NCBI GenBank assembly: GCA_036160575.1
Contig: JAYYDT010000121.1
Coordinates: 1 to 23,077, forward strand
Direction of reading: 5' to 3'
From: TMED26 sp002694075
GTDB lineage: Bacteria; Pseudomonadota; Alphaproteobacteria; Thalassobaculales; Thalassobaculaceae
Length of the DNA stretch: 23,077 bases
Both the position numbers and the translations under genes were made by a program. Shown piece after piece: positions 1 to 7,580 of this stretch (the stretch's first letter is position 1; the number at the start of each line of letters is the position of its first letter). Under the pieces are notes generated by a model. That model was not told where the DNA came from. It saw only the letters and a program-made list of their open reading frames with translations, and ran no database searches.

Positions 1-417
1 CCGTCGGGCGAGGGTGCGGTGCGCTGCATGAACCTGGCCCTCGACGGGGTCGACCGGCCAGTCGATTACATCAATAGCCATGGCACCAGCACGCCGGTCG
101 GCGATATCCGCGAGCTTAACGCCATCCGCGAGGTGTTCGCCCCACGCGGCCATCTGCCGGCGGTCAGCTCGACCAAATCACTGACCGGCCATAGCCAAGG
201 CGCCGCCGGCGTGCATGAAGCGATCTACACCATTTTAATGCAGCATCATGATTTCATCGCCGCCTCGGCCAATATCGAAAACATCGACCCCGAGGTCGGC
301 GACATGCCGGTGGTTCGCACGCGCCGCGACGGCGCCAATTTGGGTTTGGTGATGTCGAACAGTTTTGGCTTTGGCGGGACCAACGCCGTGCTGGCCTTTC
401 AAAAGCCGGACTTCTGA
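1..417 (+). CDS. fabB: 3-oxoacyl-ACP synthase I, C-terminal part (left-truncated)
   Basis: The reading frame is open from the first base and ends at TGA 415-417, so this is the last 138 residues of a gene that starts outside the window. FabB condenses malonyl-ACP with acyl-ACP in type II fatty acid synthesis and supports the unsaturated branch. Two catalytic histidine motifs are visible, HGTSTPVGD and KSLTGHSQGAAG, as is the C-terminal glycine-rich NSFGFGGTNA loop; the active-site cysteine lies upstream of the window. fabI follows 39 bases downstream on the same strand. In many alphaproteobacteria fabA, fabB and fabI are neighbours, which favours FabB over FabF, although the fragment alone does not fully exclude another KAS I/II enzyme. 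Confidence 0.92.
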   Translation, partial: PSGEGAVRCMNLALDGVDRPVDYINSHGTSTPVGDIRELNAIREVFAPRGHLPAVSSTKSLTGHSQGAAGVHEAIYTILMQHHDFIAASANIENIDPEVGDMPVVRTRRDGANLGLVMSNSFGFGGTNAVLAFQKPDF

Positions 418-456
418 TCCTTTTTTCTTCGCCTCTCGACCGCGGGGCACCGCACC

Positions 457-1272
457 ATGAGCACAGACACAACCACCACCACGGGCCTGATGACCGGCAA
501 GCGCGGCTTGATCATGGGGGTCGCCAATGAACGCTCGATCGCCTGGGGCATCGCCGAGGCTTTGGCGGCGGCCGGCGCCGAATTGGCGTTCACCTATCAG
601 ACCGAGGCGTTTTCCCGCCGCGTCATTCCGCTCGCCGAATCGGTCGGCTCGGACTTCACCCTGTCCTGCGACGTCGTCGACGATGACGACCTGGACCGGG
701 TTTTCGCCGCCATCGACGACCGCTGGCCGGCCCTTGATTTCGTGGTCCACGCCATCGCCTATTCCGACAAGAACGAGCTCAAGGGCCGCTACGCCGACAC
801 CAGCCGTGATAATTTCCGAACCACCATGGATGTGTCCTGCTTTTCCTTCACCAATGTCGTGCGGCGGGCGGCGCCATTGATGCGCAATGGCGGCAGTTTG
901 ACGACCCTGACCTATCTCGGCGCCGAGCGCACGCTGCCCAACTACAACGTCATGGGCGTGGCGAAGGCGGCGTTGGAAGCCAGCGTGCGCTATCTGGCCG
1001 TCGATTTCGGCGGCGACAACATCCGCGTCAACGCGATTTCCGCCGGGCCAATGCGCACGCTCGCCGGCTCGGCCATCGGTGGGGCGCGCTATGTCTATCG
1101 CTTCACCGAGCGTGGCGCGCCCTTGCGCCGCAATGTCGCCCTCGACGAGGTCGGCCGCGCCGGCCTCTATCTGGCCAGTGATTTGGCCGCCGGGGTGACC
1201 GGCGAGGTGCTCTATGTGGACGGCGGCTTCCACGCCGTCGGCATCCCGCCCGATGGCGAGGATGGCGCCTAG
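457..1272 (+). CDS. fabI: Enoyl-[acyl-carrier-protein] reductase (NADH), FabI type
   Basis: The 271-residue protein has the short-chain dehydrogenase fold of FabI, which reduces trans-2-enoyl-ACP in the last step of each elongation cycle. The N-terminal nucleotide-binding signature GLIMGVANERSIAWGIA lies at residues 17-33. The FabI-type catalytic pair is in YNVMGVAK, with Tyr163 and Lys170 separated by six residues. The substrate-loop motif GPMRTLAGSAIGG is near residue 198. Length is normal for the family. The ATG at 457 gives a short Thr-rich head before the conserved core and has only a weak upstream purine stretch. It is probably co-transcribed with fabB. The stop TAG (1270-1272) is interleaved with the stop of the opposite-strand aminotransferase. 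Confidence 0.96.
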   Translation: MSTDTTTTTGLMTGKRGLIMGVANERSIAWGIAEALAAAGAELAFTYQTEAFSRRVIPLAESVGSDFTLSCDVVDDDDLDRVFAAIDDRWPALDFVVHAIAYSDKNELKGRYADTSRDNFRTTMDVSCFSFTNVVRRAAPLMRNGGSLTTLTYLGAERTLPNYNVMGVAKAALEASVRYLAVDFGGDNIRVNAISAGPMRTLAGSAIGGARYVYRFTERGAPLRRNVALDEVGRAGLYLASDLAAGVTGEVLYVDGGFHAVGIPPDGEDGA

Positions 1273-2420
1273 CCCTTCAGCCAGGTCTTGAGACGGCGAC
1301 AAGCCTCGACCATGTCCTCGGTGGCGCCGGCGAAGGACAGCCGAAGGGCGTGGTGCCCGCGGGCCGGGTCGAAATCGATCCCCGGCGTGCAGGCGACGCC
1401 GATCTCATTCAGCATGCGCCGGCAAAACGCGGCGCTGTCATCGGTTAGGTGCGCGACATCGGCGTAAATATAGAAAGCCCCGTCGGCCGGCGCCAAATCG
1501 GTCAACCCGGCGGCCGGCAAATCATTCAACAGAACCTCGCGGTTGCGCGCGTAGCGGGCGACGTTGCGGTCCAGTTCCGGCCCCGCGTCGAAGGCCGCGA
1601 CCGCCGCCACCTGAGACAGGGTCGGCGCCGAGATGAACAGATTTTGGGCCAGGCATTCGACCGCTCGCAGCAAATCCGGCGGCACCACCATCCAGCCCAG
1701 CCGCCACCCGGTCATCGAGAAATACTTTGAAAAACTGTTGATCACGATGGCGTCATCGTTGACCGCGAGCGCGCTCACCGCCGGCGCGCCGAAGCTGATG
1801 CCGTGGTAAATCTCATCGGAAACCAGGCGAATGCCGGCAGCCCGGCAGTAATCCGACAACGCCGCCAAATCCGCCGCGCCGATCATGGTGCCGGTCGGAT
1901 TGGCCGGGCTGGCGATGATCAAGCCGTCAACCGGCCGGTCGAGGGCCGCCAGCATGGCCGGCGTCGGTTGAAAACGGTCGGCCGGGCCGGCCGGCAGGTC
2001 GACCACCTCAATTCCCAAGGCGGTCAGGATATTGCGATAGGCAGGATAGCCCGGCGCCGCCAGGGCGACGCGATCGCCGACCTCGAAGGCGGCGAGAAAG
2101 GCCAGCACAAAGCCCGAGGACGAGCCGGTTGTCACCACCACCCGCTCGGCGCCGGGATCGATCCCGTACCAGGCCCGGCAATGGCCGGCGATGGCTTCGC
2201 GCAGGGCCGGGATGCCCATCGCCAAGGTGTAACCGATCTTGTCGTCGGTCAGCGCCGCACGGGCGGCCGCCAACACCGGCGCTGGCGCCGGCGTCGCCGG
2301 CTGCCCGACCTCCAGATGCAGGACGTCGGCGCCATCGGCCTCGCGAGCGGCCGCCGCGCGCATCACATCCATCACGATAAAAGGCGGCACCTCGCCGCGC
2401 CGCGCCACTTTCAAAGCCAT
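1269..2420 (-). CDS. PLP-dependent class I/II aminotransferase
   Basis: This 383-residue protein is a fold-type I aminotransferase of the aspartate/aromatic family. Visible landmarks are SPANPTGT (171-178, Asn174 near the cofactor), DEIYHG (202-207, Asp202 and Tyr205 contacting PLP), the PLP Schiff-base lysine Lys232 in SFSKYFSMTGWR, and HHALRLSF with Arg360, which should bind the substrate alpha-carboxylate. It should move an amino group between an amino acid and a 2-oxo acid in the cytoplasm; the substrate cannot be told from sequence. It converges on fabI, sharing a CTAG at the stops, and diverges from the metalloprotease gene across 263 bases. The ATG at 2420 has only a weak ribosome-binding site. 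Confidence 0.93.
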   Translation of the reverse strand: MALKVARRGEVPPFIVMDVMRAAAAREADGADVLHLEVGQPATPAPAPVLAAARAALTDDKIGYTLAMGIPALREAIAGHCRAWYGIDPGAERVVVTTGSSSGFVLAFLAAFEVGDRVALAAPGYPAYRNILTALGIEVVDLPAGPADRFQPTPAMLAALDRPVDGLIIASPANPTGTMIGAADLAALSDYCRAAGIRLVSDEIYHGISFGAPAVSALAVNDDAIVINSFSKYFSMTGWRLGWMVVPPDLLRAVECLAQNLFISAPTLSQVAAVAAFDAGPELDRNVARYARNREVLLNDLPAAGLTDLAPADGAFYIYADVAHLTDDSAAFCRRMLNEIGVACTPGIDFDPARGHHALRLSFAGATEDMVEACRRLKTWLKG

Positions 2421-2683
2421 TGTCCGTTAATCCAAATCGCTTGCGTTTGTCGGTCGAAAATCACCCGGCCGGCGCGGTGTTGGGACGCGGCCACCGGAGT
2501 TGCGACCTTATCGCGGGACGCGCCGTTGTAACAGCCCGCCGCCCGCGCCAAATTATCGCCGCAGTCAACCCGGCGGCCTAGGCGACGCGCCTTCTTGCCG
2601 TCAGCTTGCCACATTTAGCGGCCAGGGTGCCATCCGGGGAGCGGTACCGCGACGGCGCGGGCACGGAAAGGTGCTTATCACGC
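2421..2683. other. Divergent intergenic region, 263 bases
   Basis: This is the longest gene-free stretch in the window and must hold the promoters of the minus-strand aminotransferase and the plus-strand metalloprotease. I found no convincing -35/-10 pair on either strand. It contains a perfect 10-base palindrome, GCGGTACCGC, at 2641-2650. A TTG-initiated extension of the metalloprotease frame from 2606 crosses the right part but encodes arginine-rich, non-conserved-looking sequence, so I treat it as untranslated. Confidence 0.6.
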
Positions 2684-4057
2684 ATGCCAAGCTCAAAGAG
2701 GTTCCTGGGGAAGCTATGCGTCGCCGCGTGGCTCGCCGCCCTATGCGCGCTGGGTGCCTCGGAGGCCATGGCGGCACGGCGCGTGATCTACGACGCCGAG
2801 ACCCACACGATTATCCACGCCCTGGCGGCGCCCCTGTTGAAAGCTGCCGACCTGGACCCCGCCGGGGTCGATATCGTGGTGATCGTCGACCCCGACATTA
2901 ACGCCTTCGTCGCCGGAGGCCCGTATATTTTCATCAACACCGGGCTGATCCTGGCGGCCAAGAACGTTGGCCAGGTGATGGGGGTGCTGGCCCATGAGAT
3001 TGGCCATTTGCGTAGCGGCGATGTGTTGCGCACCCGGGCCGCCGCGGCGGGCGCTTCAAAGGCGGCGGTGCTCTCGATGATCCTCGGCGCGGCGGCGATC
3101 GCCGCTGGCCAGGGGGAGGCCGGCGCGGCGCTCTTGCATGGTGGCCGCGCGTCGGCCACCGGCGCCTTTCTGGCTTTCAGCCGCGGGCAGGAGGCGGCGG
3201 CCGATCAAGCCGCCCTCGACCTGCTCGCCAAAACCGGGCAATCGCCGCGCGGCCTTTATGACTTCATGGCCCTCCTGGCCAGCCAGGAGGCCCTGTTAGA
3301 CACCGACCGCGACACCTACGCCCGAACCCACCCCCATAGCCGAGACCGCTTGGCGACGATTGAGCGGGCGCTGGCCACGGCACCGGCGCGCGACGCCCCG
3401 CCACCGCCGCATCTGGCCGCCGGCTTCGCCCGCCTGCGCGCCAAATTAACCGCCTATTTACAATCCTCGACCACGGTCCGCCGCCGCTATCCGGCAAGCA
3501 ACCAGAGCTTCGCGGCGCGATATGCCCGCGCCATCGCCGCCCATCGCGCGCACCAAACCGCCGACGCTGTGGCCGCGCTCGACGGGCTGATCGCGGGCAC
3601 GCCAAAAGACCCGTTTTTGCTGGCCACCCGCGGCGCGTTTCAATTGGACAGCGGCGATGCGGCGGGCGCCGAGGCGAGCTATCGCGCGGCGCTGCGCCTG
3701 GCCGCCGCGCTGCCAGAGACCGCGCGGGCGATTTTAACGCGTGATTTGGCGGCCGCCCTGTTGGCCGGCAACAGTGCCATCAAAGACCGAGAGGCCCGCG
3801 ACCTGCTTCGCCCGATCGCCCCCTGGGCCAGCGATTCACCCGGCTATTGGCGCCAGCGCGCGATCGCCCACGGCCGCCTTGGCGAGGTCGGCGCCGCCAC
3901 TCTGGCCCATGGCGAAGCGGCGCTCCGCCGCGGGCGCCTCAAAGAGGCCCACGATTTGGCCGCCCGCGCCCGCCGCCAACTGACCGTCGGCACGCCCGAA
4001 CATCTGCGCGCCTTGGACATTGAAAACGCCGCCCGAAACCAGCTAGAAACCCGCTAG
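2684..4057 (+). CDS. Exported M48 family zinc metalloprotease with C-terminal TPR-like repeats (BepA-like)
   Basis: The protein is 457 residues from the ATG at 2684. That start is chosen because a typical signal peptide follows at once (hydrophobic stretch about 10-24, cleavage near AMA at 28-30) and GGAAAGG at 2665-2671 can act as ribosome-binding site; an in-frame TTG at 2606 would bury the signal. The zinc motif is HEIGH at 104-108, and Glu170 in SRGQEAAAD is the expected third ligand of M48 peptidases. The last half is an Ala-rich helical region resembling TPRs. This layout matches BepA/YfgC-type periplasmic proteases that monitor outer-membrane protein assembly. The DsbA-like gene follows after 25 bases, suggesting an envelope quality-control pair. 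Confidence 0.9.
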   Translation: MPSSKRFLGKLCVAAWLAALCALGASEAMAARRVIYDAETHTIIHALAAPLLKAADLDPAGVDIVVIVDPDINAFVAGGPYIFINTGLILAAKNVGQVMGVLAHEIGHLRSGDVLRTRAAAAGASKAAVLSMILGAAAIAAGQGEAGAALLHGGRASATGAFLAFSRGQEAAADQAALDLLAKTGQSPRGLYDFMALLASQEALLDTDRDTYARTHPHSRDRLATIERALATAPARDAPPPPHLAAGFARLRAKLTAYLQSSTTVRRRYPASNQSFAARYARAIAAHRAHQTADAVAALDGLIAGTPKDPFLLATRGAFQLDSGDAAGAEASYRAALRLAAALPETARAILTRDLAAALLAGNSAIKDREARDLLRPIAPWASDSPGYWRQRAIAHGRLGEVGAATLAHGEAALRRGRLKEAHDLAARARRQLTVGTPEHLRALDIENAARNQLETR

Positions 4058-4082
4058 TGGCCGCCCTGGGGGAGACCGACCG

Positions 4083-4850
4083 ATGACGCGTTCAAGACCT
4101 GTTTTTGCCAGGCTGTTTTCCTGGCTCAGAACCTGTTTGATGGCCTTGGGGCTCGGCCTGGCGGCGGCGCCGGCGGCCGCCGACCTGTCGGAGGCCGACA
4201 CCGACCAACTGCGGGCGATGGTCCGCGCCTATCTACTGGAAAATCCGGAAGTCATCATCGAGGCCCTGGAAATCCACCAAGCCCGCCAGGAAGAGCTACA
4301 GGCGGCCAAGGCGCAGGCCAACCTGGTCCACCTTTACGGCACGCTGACCGGCGACCGCCGCGACCCGGTGATGGGCAATCCGGATGGCGACGTGACGATT
4401 GTCGAGTTTTTGGATTACCAATGCGGGTTCTGCAAGCGCGTCGCCAAGGACTTGTTCCAGGTGGTCGAGGACGACGGCAATATCCGCCTCGTCTTAAAAG
4501 AGTTTCCCATCCTTGGCGCGACCAGCACTTTCGCCGCCCGGGCCGCTTTGGCCGCCGGCCGGCAGGGGCTCTACACCCCCTTGCACAAAGCGTTGCTGGC
4601 TCACCGCGGGCGCCTGTCGGAAAGCGTGGTCAAGCAGATCGCCCGCGAGATCGGGGCCGATTTGACTCGCCTTGAGCGGGACATGGACGACACCGCCGTC
4701 ACCACCCATTTAGACAGCATTCAGTCGACCGCCCAACGCCTCGGCGTACGCGGCACGCCGGCCTTCGTCATCGGCATGGAAATCATCCCCGGCGCGATCG
4801 ACGCCGCCGCCATCAAGGCCAAAATCAAGGCCATCCGCGACGGCTCATAA
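4083..4850 (+). CDS. DsbA/ScsC-family periplasmic thiol-disulphide oxidoreductase
   Basis: The 255-residue protein starts at an ATG preceded by GGGGGAG. A signal peptide spans about residues 1-33, with cleavage near AAAAD. The thioredoxin-fold active site is CGFC (Cys114, Cys117) in the FLDYQCGFCKR context, and the cis-proline loop is GTPAF with Thr225-Pro226. Between signal and catalytic domain lies a charged helical segment (about 36-82, including YLLENPEVIIEALE), which in ScsC/Com1-like relatives mediates oligomerisation; this could make it an isomerase rather than a simple oxidase, but that is inference. It is probably co-transcribed with the upstream metalloprotease. Its stop overlaps the end of the convergent MFS gene by six bases. 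Confidence 0.92.
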   Translation: MTRSRPVFARLFSWLRTCLMALGLGLAAAPAAADLSEADTDQLRAMVRAYLLENPEVIIEALEIHQARQEELQAAKAQANLVHLYGTLTGDRRDPVMGNPDGDVTIVEFLDYQCGFCKRVAKDLFQVVEDDGNIRLVLKEFPILGATSTFAARAALAAGRQGLYTPLHKALLAHRGRLSESVVKQIAREIGADLTRLERDMDDTAVTTHLDSIQSTAQRLGVRGTPAFVIGMEIIPGAIDAAAIKAKIKAIRDGS

Positions 4851-6086
4851 GGGCGCCGGCGCGTTCGGTTTGATGTCTCGCACCGGCGCGTAAAAGGCGC
4901 CCGCCACCAAGAGGGCGAGGGCGACCAAAAGAAACACCGCCCGGTAGGTTTCGGCCACCGGCCAACCATACCCCTGGCGCAGCAAATCCATCACCGCGCC
5001 GGTGCCGAATTGCATCGCGAAAACCCCGCCGAGGCCGACCATGGTCACGGTGGTGATGGCGCGCCCGGCCCGCGCCGCCGGCACAAACCCGCGGCAATGG
5101 GCCATCAACACCGGATACATCGGCGTGGCGAAGGAAAACGCCACCAACAAGACGATCGACAGCCAGGGATTAACGTCGATCATCACCGCCAGCGCCAACA
5201 GCAGCAGCACCATCACCACCACCCCGCCAAGGACCACGTATTTGCGGGTGTTGAACCAGCGATCGAGCGGGCCGTAGGCGACGGTGCCAAGGTTGAAGGC
5301 CAACATCATCGCCAGCAGAGCGTAACTGGCGTCAGTCTGGCCAAGATCATAGACCTCGGTCAAATAGGGGCCGGCCCAAAGCCCCCCGATGGCGGTGAAC
5401 GGCGCCGAAAAACAGGACCCCATGATGACCACCCGTTGAAACTCGCGGTCGCGGATGATCTGCCACACCCCGGCCAGGCTTTCGCCCAAGCTTTCGCCGC
5501 GGCCGCCGGCGGCCGGTGGCGCGCCCGCCGGCTGGTCGCGGACCAAAAACCAGATCGCCAAGGTGGCCACCGTGGTGACCAGGGCCAGGCCAAGAAAAGT
5601 CCCCGCCAAGCCATAGCCGGCAAGGGCGATGGCGAGGGGGGTGGTCGCCAACACGCCGCCGACGCCGCCGCCCAGTCCGATTACCGTCGACGAGGTCGAG
5701 GCCATGCGTTCCGGCCGCTCCCAGGCAATCGCCAGCATGTAAATGCTGGTGATCACGCCGGCGTGGCCGATCCCGACCAACAGACGGCCCAGGGCGAGGC
5801 CGGTCGGCGCCTCGGAGAGAGCGAAAATGGCCAAACCGAAAAGGGCGATGGCGCCAAGGCCGGCGAGGGTTTGGCGCGCGCCCAGGCGGTCGAACAATAT
5901 GCCGGTGGGAATTTGGGCGATGGTCGCGCCCAAATACATGGCGCCACTGACGAAGCCGATTTGAGTGGCGGTCAGGCCCATCACCTCTTGGAAATGAATG
6001 GCCAAAACGGCGCCGCTTTGACGGTTGATTTGCACCACCATCAAAAACAGCCCGGCCAGCACCATAATCGGCAGGATCCGGGTCAC
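4845..6086 (-). CDS. Major facilitator superfamily transporter
   Basis: The 413-residue protein has many hydrophobic segments spread over its length, consistent with about 12 transmembrane helices. The MFS motif A lies in the loop after helix 2, GILFDRLGARQT at 63-74, with Asp66, Arg67 and Arg71. It is an inner-membrane secondary carrier of unknown substrate. The GTG start at 6086 is preceded by GGGAG four bases away, which is close; an internal ATG a few codons later is possible. The gene lies 40 bases after the PhyH-like gene on the same strand, so it is probably the last gene of the MaoC-PhyH-MFS unit and may import a substrate or export a product of those enzymes. Confidence 0.9.
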   Translation of the reverse strand: MTRILPIMVLAGLFLMVVQINRQSGAVLAIHFQEVMGLTATQIGFVSGAMYLGATIAQIPTGILFDRLGARQTLAGLGAIALFGLAIFALSEAPTGLALGRLLVGIGHAGVITSIYMLAIAWERPERMASTSSTVIGLGGGVGGVLATTPLAIALAGYGLAGTFLGLALVTTVATLAIWFLVRDQPAGAPPAAGGRGESLGESLAGVWQIIRDREFQRVVIMGSCFSAPFTAIGGLWAGPYLTEVYDLGQTDASYALLAMMLAFNLGTVAYGPLDRWFNTRKYVVLGGVVVMVLLLLALAVMIDVNPWLSIVLLVAFSFATPMYPVLMAHCRGFVPAARAGRAITTVTMVGLGGVFAMQFGTGAVMDLLRQGYGWPVAETYRAVFLLVALALLVAGAFYAPVRDIKPNAPAPL

Positions 6087-6126
6087 GCGCGCTCCCGCCG
6101 GCGCCGTCTCGTGTCGGGCGCCGCGC

Positions 6127-6936
6127 TCATCGGGCGACGACCGGGAACCACGGGCCGGTCAACGGCGCACCGTCGGCCAAGTCGATATCGTTGAACTCGT
6201 GGAACGGCGGCGACATCATCCCAGGGCGCGTGACATAGCGCGCGTCGTCCCCAATCCAGCGTAGCGCCACCGCCCGCCGCCGCCGGTCACGCGCGCGGTT
6301 GCCCGGCGCGCCATGCACCGTGCGAAAATGAAAGGCCACGCAATCGCCCGGCGCCAGGTCGGCGCCGCGCAAATCGTAGTCGGCGCGGTGGCCGTCGATA
6401 TCCGGCATGCGTTCAAAATCGCGGTCGGTTTCCTGATAGTCCTCGCCGACGAATTTCTTCGGCGTGAACCAGGCGTCCCAGTTATGAGAACCGGCGATGA
6501 ACTCCACCGCGCTATCGCGCGAGACGGGGTCCAAGGGAATCCACAAGCTGACGTTCTGCTCGCCATCGACACAGTAATAGGGTTGGTCATGGTGCCATGG
6601 GGTCGGCTTGTCGGTGCCGGGCTCCTTCACCAGGACATGCTCGTGAAAAAAGGTCGCCTGGCGGCTGCCCATCAATTGGCGGGCGAGGGCGGCGGCCGGC
6701 GAGCCGCGGACCACCGCCTCATATTCCGGAATGCGCCGCCAATTGCAGTAATCACCGAAGAAATGACCAGCGTCGTCGGCGCCGGTGTAGACACGGTGAT
6801 AGGGGCCGGGCGCGGCGATATTACGGTCCAAGCCGGCACGCAGTTGATCGATCCACTCGGCCGCGAACACTTGCCTGAGGACCACCACCCCATCGCGTCG
6901 ATAGGCGGCCACGGTCTCGTCTGAAAGAGTCACCAT
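6127..6936 (-). CDS. Phytanoyl-CoA dioxygenase (PhyH) family Fe(II)/2-oxoglutarate oxygenase
   Basis: The protein is 269 residues from the ATG at 6936, chosen because it sits four bases after the MaoC-like stop; an upstream in-frame start at 7005 would read through the end of that gene. The facial triad is visible: His115 and Asp117 in WHHDQPYY, and His208 in FHFRTVHGAP. Arg226 in the RRRRAVALRW region is the likely 2-oxoglutarate carboxylate ligand. The family hydroxylates diverse acyl-CoA, amino-acid-like and secondary-metabolite substrates, so the substrate is open. Tight spacing with the MaoC-like gene and the downstream transporter suggests a single pathway. Confidence 0.9.
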   Translation of the reverse strand: MVTLSDETVAAYRRDGVVVLRQVFAAEWIDQLRAGLDRNIAAPGPYHRVYTGADDAGHFFGDYCNWRRIPEYEAVVRGSPAAALARQLMGSRQATFFHEHVLVKEPGTDKPTPWHHDQPYYCVDGEQNVSLWIPLDPVSRDSAVEFIAGSHNWDAWFTPKKFVGEDYQETDRDFERMPDIDGHRADYDLRGADLAPGDCVAFHFRTVHGAPGNRARDRRRRAVALRWIGDDARYVTRPGMMSPPFHEFNDIDLADGAPLTGPWFPVVAR

Positions 6937-6940
6937 CGCC

Positions 6941-7438
6941 TCACGCCGCCACCGGTCGTTTGCGCAGCAGGTAGGTGTGGCTGCCATCGAGAACTTTTTC
7001 GCCACGTTGATTGTGAACCGTCGCCCGCATGGTCACCAGCCCGGTGGTGCGCTGGGGCGTCAGCGCCTCGACGGTCAGCGCCGGATACAGGCTATCGCCG
7101 GCGTAAACCGGGCCGAGGAAGCTGAACTCGCATTTGGTGAAGGCGATCAAACTGTCGTCGACCAGATGGGGAAACAGGCCGGCGCCGGCGGCGGTTTGAA
7201 TCAACACCTGCATGCCGTGAGCCAATAGGTCGGGGTGCCCGCGGCGATCCAAATACGCGGTGTCGTAATGGATCGGATGATTATCGCCCGAAGCCAATTG
7301 GAAGGCGGCGAACAAGGCGTCGGTCATGGTCCGCGACGGCAGAACGAACCGCTCGCCCGGCGTGAAATCCTCGAACCAACGGCTTTCGGCCAACCGGTGG
7401 CGGTCGATATCAAATTCAGGATCGGGTGAAAGGGCCAT
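6941..7438 (-). CDS. MaoC-like (R)-specific enoyl-CoA hydratase/dehydratase
   Basis: The 165-residue protein has the single hot-dog domain of the MaoC family. The hydratase-2 catalytic pair is seen in SGDNHPIHYD, with Asp52 and His57 spaced as in (R)-specific enoyl-CoA hydratases, followed by the conserved LLAHGMQVL helix. These enzymes add water to, or remove it from, trans-2-enoyl-CoA thioesters. The ATG at 7438 has a good AGAGGAG ribosome-binding site eight bases upstream. It is the first gene of a minus-strand unit with the PhyH-like oxygenase and the MFS transporter. Its substrate is unknown; the pairing with PhyH hints at a CoA-linked acid being hydroxylated or shortened. Confidence 0.9.
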   Translation of the reverse strand: MALSPDPEFDIDRHRLAESRWFEDFTPGERFVLPSRTMTDALFAAFQLASGDNHPIHYDTAYLDRRGHPDLLAHGMQVLIQTAAGAGLFPHLVDDSLIAFTKCEFSFLGPVYAGDSLYPALTVEALTPQRTTGLVTMRATVHNQRGEKVLDGSHTYLLRKRPVAA

Positions 7439-7524
7439 CGCTCGGGCTCCTCTGGTGCGCGACGCGACCGCGTCTCCACCTGGTTAGCACAAGCGAGCGC
7501 CCGGCGCCAAATGCTCTTGATAGA

Positions 7525-7559
7525 TGGCCTGACCGGCCACACCATGGGGCTCTGACCCC
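7525..7559. promoter_or_regulatory. Two adjacent inverted repeats upstream of the deiminase-like gene
   Basis: TGGCC-TGACC-GGCCA (7525-7539) is a perfect five-base-arm inverted repeat in the 142-base region between the divergent MaoC-like and deiminase-like genes. GGGG-CTCTGA-CCCC (7546-7559) can form a hairpin just upstream of the GAGGAG ribosome-binding site at 7568-7573. A TTGATA lies at 7518-7523 but lacks a good -10. These could be an operator and a leader hairpin, but short GC-rich repeats are common here by chance. Confidence 0.25.
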
Positions 7560-7580
7560 CGTCGCGCGAGGAGTGCCGCC

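Noticed and set aside
235..1302. 355-codon minus-strand open frame over fabB and fabI
   Set aside because: Antisense shadow of two clear fatty-acid synthesis genes.
2641..2650. Perfect palindrome GCGGTACCGC upstream of the metalloprotease
   Set aside because: About twenty ten-base palindromes are expected by chance in a window of this size, and no second copy or promoter is seen nearby.
2606..2683. TTG-initiated N-terminal extension of the metalloprotease
   Set aside because: It would put 26 arginine-rich residues before a good signal peptide; the ATG at 2684 has a ribosome-binding site.
5010..6194. 394-codon plus-strand open frame over the MFS gene
   Set aside because: Product is full of His, Gln and Gly runs that mirror the hydrophobic codons of the transporter; no ribosome-binding site or family motif.
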